Assembly (NCBI GenBank): GCA_020638695.1
Contig: JACKIB010000033.1
Span: 1 to 26,708 of the forward strand
Source: Planctomycetota bacterium
GTDB taxonomy: Bacteria; Planctomycetota; UBA1135; UBA2386
Direction: 5' to 3'
DNA length: 26,708 bases
In this document: positions 24,512 through 26,708 of the stretch, piece by piece
Numbering within the stretch: position 1 is the stretch's first letter
Layout: every line of letters begins with the position of its first letter
Notes under the pieces: generated by a model
Seen by the model: the letters and a program-made list of their open reading frames with translations, nothing else
What the model was told of the DNA's origin: nothing
The model's database searches: none
Translations under genes and position numbers: made by a program

Positions 24512-25618
24512 TCAGGGCGGATCGACGCCGAACAGTCGGGAGCCACGGATTGTCCGGGCGACCACGTTCTGCACGAGATTCGCTCGGCGCCCACCGAGCC
24601 ACCGCACCGGATCCCGCCCCAACGCGGCGACACCGTGCGCACAGGATAGCTGCAACACGGCGGCGATCGCGAACGCCCGATCGACTCCCGCCGCGGCGGA
24701 TAGTGGGACAGCCCAAGCCGCACCGGGCACGTCTCCGGATGCCGTGACCACCGCACTCCGGATGCCGATCTCCCGCCAGGGTTCGCATACTTCGGTGGCA
24801 CGGTGGAAGCTCGCGTCATCCATCGCGATCAGAAGCGCCCGCGTTCCTTCGTCGGCGACGAAACACTCGAGGTGGTTGAACTCCTCGAGACACTGGGCAG
24901 TGGCCGGCACGGCGAACTCGAGGAACTTGGCTGCGCCGTAGCGTGCCGCCGGAAGGTGCGGCCCGCTGCCGAGCACGGCTACGTTGGTCCCTCCGGCGAA
25001 GAACTCGCCAGCAGCCATTGCGATACGCGGCTCGCTGTCGGCGACTACCGACGCGAGGCGCGCTGGCAAGCCATCGATCGCCGCGGTCTCGCCGACCGCG
25101 CACGCCGCCATCCAGAGCTCGGCCGCGAGCACCGCGGTGTACGTCTGGGTCTGGGCGATGTGGTGTCGGTACCCGGCGTAGACCCCGTCCGCCAGCGAGT
25201 TCGGTTCGGCCGTTCCCAGAAGAAGGCACTCCTCGAGCGCCGCTTCGAGCGGCGACCCGGGGTTGTCGGTGATCCCGACGACCCGGGCACCCGCGCGCTT
25301 TGCGAGCAATGCAGCCTCGAGTGTGCGGGGAGTGCGCCCGGAGACACTCGCACAGACGACGACATCGCCCGCACCGAGTTGCCCGTGCACCCAGCGCATG
25401 TCCATCGACCGCCAAGCGCGGACATCGAGCCCCCAGACAGAGCGGGCGGTTGCTTCGGTCTGACAAGCGGCGAAGTACATGTCCCCACAGCCGACGAAGT
25501 GCAGCCTGCCGCTGCGCGCTGTGTGCCCGAGGTCACTCGCCCTGGCGCACCGATCGAGCACGCGCTGCAGCACGGCAGGCTGCTCACGGATCTCGGCGAG
25601 CATTGGGCTCCAGGTCAT
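24512..25618 (-). CDS. Double-SIS sugar-phosphate isomerase/deaminase-like protein
   Basis: This 368-residue protein has two SIS (sugar isomerase) domains and no glutaminase domain, like AgaS and the isomerase half of GlmS. SIS1 (about 38-160) shows LHFVGCGDMYFA (39-50) and the phosphate-binding SVSGRTPRTLEAALLAKRAG (91-110). SIS2 (about 195-330) shows NVAVLGSGPHLPAARYGAAKFLEF and the segment CLEEFNHLECF, where GlmS-like enzymes place the catalytic glutamate. Likely substrates are amino-sugar or keto-sugar phosphates. It is cytoplasmic. It is convergent with the lipoprotein gene and divergent from the Panacea gene (125-base gap), so it forms its own transcript. Confidence 0.85.
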   Translation of the reverse strand: MTWSPMLAEIREQPAVLQRVLDRCARASDLGHTARSGRLHFVGCGDMYFAACQTEATARSVWGLDVRAWRSMDMRWVHGQLGAGDVVVCASVSGRTPRTLEAALLAKRAGARVVGITDNPGSPLEAALEECLLLGTAEPNSLADGVYAGYRHHIAQTQTYTAVLAAELWMAACAVGETAAIDGLPARLASVVADSEPRIAMAAGEFFAGGTNVAVLGSGPHLPAARYGAAKFLEFAVPATAQCLEEFNHLECFVADEGTRALLIAMDDASFHRATEVCEPWREIGIRSAVVTASGDVPGAAWAVPLSAAAGVDRAFAIAAVLQLSCAHGVAALGRDPVRWLGGRRANLVQNVVARTIRGSRLFGVDPP

Positions 25619-25743
25619 GGCGCGGACCGGAGTGTAGCGACACGGCGCGGATCGGGGGGCCGCCGGAAAGCGAACACGATGCTGGAGCCAAAAAGACCCA
25701 GTGTCCCCGCACCTGTGTAGAATCGGGACGCAGCGAGCCCACC

Positions 25744-26301
25744 ATGATCACCGTGACCCGCGTCACCGAAGCCGCGATGGCAATCCTCCAGGCAACCCCG
25801 TTGAGGCAGCTCGGAATCACGGTCGTCAACAAGGCTCTGTTCTATGCAGACCTGTGTGCGTTACGCGACCTCGGCGAGACCATGACCGGGTCCGGGTACA
25901 TCGCCCTGCCACAAGGTCCGGTGGTCAATCACTACGAGCGGTCTCTCGTGAAGAGCCTCGAGCACCTCGGTCTTGCCGAACAGACCACGGAAGGGTGGGA
26001 GAAGCCGCTGGTCGTGCGTCGCAGCCTCCGCACCTTCGAGACTCTCACGGACGATCAGGTCGGCATCGCGGAGCTCGTATCCAGGAAGATCCAGGGCAAG
26101 TCCGCGACCTGGGTATCGGAATACTCACACGAGAACGATGCATGGATCACCGCGTTCCGCACCGGGACAGGAAGCCCGATCAACATGATCGCGGCGATGC
26201 AGCAGATCCTGGAGGATGACCGTTGGCTCACGGAGGATGACGATTCCTGGACCGGTTCGTCATTCTCGGACGCCATCGACGATCAGGGCGTACCATTCTG
26301 A
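25744..26301 (+). CDS. Panacea-domain (DUF4065) protein, putative antitoxin
   Basis: The 185-residue product carries a Panacea (SocA-like/DUF4065) domain, a fold used as a versatile antitoxin domain in toxin-antitoxin pairs and also found in proteolytic adaptors. Signature segments are KALFYADLCALRDLGETMTG (30-49), YIALPQGPVVNHYERSLVK (52-70) and the helix SLEHLGLAEQ. The frame is open upstream to 25300, but homology starts near ATG 25744, so that start is preferred. The two small frames that follow, one spaced 3 bases from its stop, are the candidate toxin. There is no membrane segment. Antitoxin function is inferred from domain and context. Confidence 0.82.
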   Translation: MITVTRVTEAAMAILQATPLRQLGITVVNKALFYADLCALRDLGETMTGSGYIALPQGPVVNHYERSLVKSLEHLGLAEQTTEGWEKPLVVRRSLRTFETLTDDQVGIAELVSRKIQGKSATWVSEYSHENDAWITAFRTGTGSPINMIAAMQQILEDDRWLTEDDDSWTGSSFSDAIDDQGVPF

Positions 26302-26304
26302 CCG

Positions 26305-26484
26305 TTGGAACCCACGGACATCACCTGGGTCATCTGCGCGGGTGCCCGGCAGGCAAACGCCGAACTCGAGGAAACGCTGGGGCCGGAGCGACACCAAGAG
26401 TTCCGAGAGGCACTGAAGCAATTCCTCTGCAGCTACTTCGCCGCGGTGCAAACGTGCGACGTGAAGCAGGGGAAGAGCATCTGA
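26305..26484 (+). CDS. Small reading frame, N-terminal part of a candidate RelE-like toxin
   Basis: A 59-codon frame begins with TTG at 26305, three bases after the Panacea stop and in the same frame. It reads M/L-EPTDITWVICAGARQANA, then a charged helix ELEETLGPERHQEFREALKQF, and ends VKQGKSI-stop (TGA 26482-26484). A leading strand and amphipathic helices are what the first half of a RelE-fold toxin would show. The next frame continues in phase after one codon, so these may be one gene broken by the TGA rather than two cistrons. There is no other in-frame start upstream because the Panacea stop lies immediately before. I do not recognise it as a free-standing family. Confidence 0.5.
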   Translation: MEPTDITWVICAGARQANAELEETLGPERHQEFREALKQFLCSYFAAVQTCDVKQGKSI

Positions 26485-26487
26485 CCG

Positions 26488-26679
26488 GTGAGGTCAGGGG
26501 TGCCGAATGCCAAGGGACTGAAGGTCCGCTTCGGATATCCAGGTTGCGGGAAGAGCGGTGGGCTTCGACTCGCGGTGCTCGCGTACTGCTCGGATCACCT
26601 CGTGAAGATCGCAGGCGCCTGGATCCGCCGCGAAGACCCGGACGACGACGATCTCGATGACGCGTTCCGTTCGAGCTAG
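26488..26679 (+). CDS. Small reading frame, C-terminal half of a candidate RelE-like toxin
   Basis: A 63-codon frame with GTG start at 26488 reads VRSGVPNAKGLKVRFGYPGCG and KSGGLRLAVLAYC, then DHLVKIAGAWIRREDPDDDD and a helix to the stop. The G-K-S-G-G-L-R-L segment followed by strands resembles the core of RelE/HigB mRNA-interferase folds (GKSGG-R-phi). It is in phase with the preceding frame and separated from it by TGA-CCG, so the pair could encode one ~121-residue toxin with a premature stop. The stop codon TAG is part of the CTAG that opens repeat A3. Alternative: an independent small protein translated from its own GTG by coupling. Confidence 0.5.
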   Translation: MRSGVPNAKGLKVRFGYPGCGKSGGLRLAVLAYCSDHLVKIAGAWIRREDPDDDDLDDAFRSS

Positions 26680-26708
26680 TGGGGTGTGTCCGAAGTTCGT
26701 TGCACAAC
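26676..26708 (+). repeat. Repeat A3, left end only
   Basis: From CTAG at 26676 the sequence follows A1 for about 28 bases (TAGTGGGGTGTGTCCGAAG onward), then differs (TGCACAAC against TGCATAAG) and is cut by the window edge. It has the orientation of A1. It shows that the repeat family continues beyond the window. Confidence 0.75.

Noticed and set aside
21967..24819. 950-codon minus-strand open frame opposite the lipoprotein gene
   Set aside because: It is antisense to a gene with a clear lipoprotein signal and three homologous repeats, and it runs through repeat A2 and into the SIS gene. Long antisense frames are expected at this GC content.

Overview
The window is GC-rich bacterial DNA with densely packed genes on both strands. 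It most likely comes from a member of the Planctomycetota. The best evidence is the kinase at 7706-10789: its P-loop region, its 'PVRREVAVKLIRPGM' style of kinase core and its TM-plus-TPR tail are typical of that phylum. The many secreted or lipidated proteins and an ECF sigma factor paired with a membrane LRR protein also fit. This assignment rests on protein style only; there is no rRNA or tRNA in the window.

Left part (1-11504). A secreted papain-like peptidase runs off the left edge on the minus strand. After a 445-base gap come a GNAT acetyltransferase, then an ECF sigma factor overlapping (ATGA) a single-pass membrane protein with an exported leucine-rich-repeat region, a probable sigma/anti-sigma pair. 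Facing these on the minus strand are a PH-like membrane protein, a large receptor-like Ser/Thr kinase, a secreted beta-helix protein and a small Shedu-like (DUF4263-type) putative nuclease.

Centre (11635-18349). A tight three-gene operon encodes a COG4248-type kinase with a zinc ribbon, a TerY-like vWA protein and a PP2C phosphatase. This is the known TerY-P triad, but the kinase is a 1674-residue transmembrane fusion whose exported part looks like a beta-propeller, an alpha/alpha toroid of the squalene-cyclase/prenyltransferase type and an unclassified C-terminal region. The triad therefore looks rebuilt as an envelope sensor.

Right part (18346-26708). A family of 166-169 bp palindromic, CTAG-bounded repeats punctuates the genes. 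Two subfamilies (A and B) occur as an A-B pair and, about 3.1 kb on, as the inverted B'-A' pair; the two A copies differ at only 2 of 169 positions. Between them lie a small unknown gene, a putative glycosyltransferase and an NDP-hexose 2,3-dehydratase (EvaA family). A third A copy starts at the right edge. Between A2 and A3 lie a lipoprotein made of three tandem ~220-residue repeats, a double-SIS sugar-phosphate isomerase-like protein, and a Panacea-domain putative antitoxin followed by two small reading frames that together resemble a RelE-like toxin interrupted by an in-frame TGA.

The two observations most worth following are the repeat-bounded block and the fused TerY-P kinase operon.
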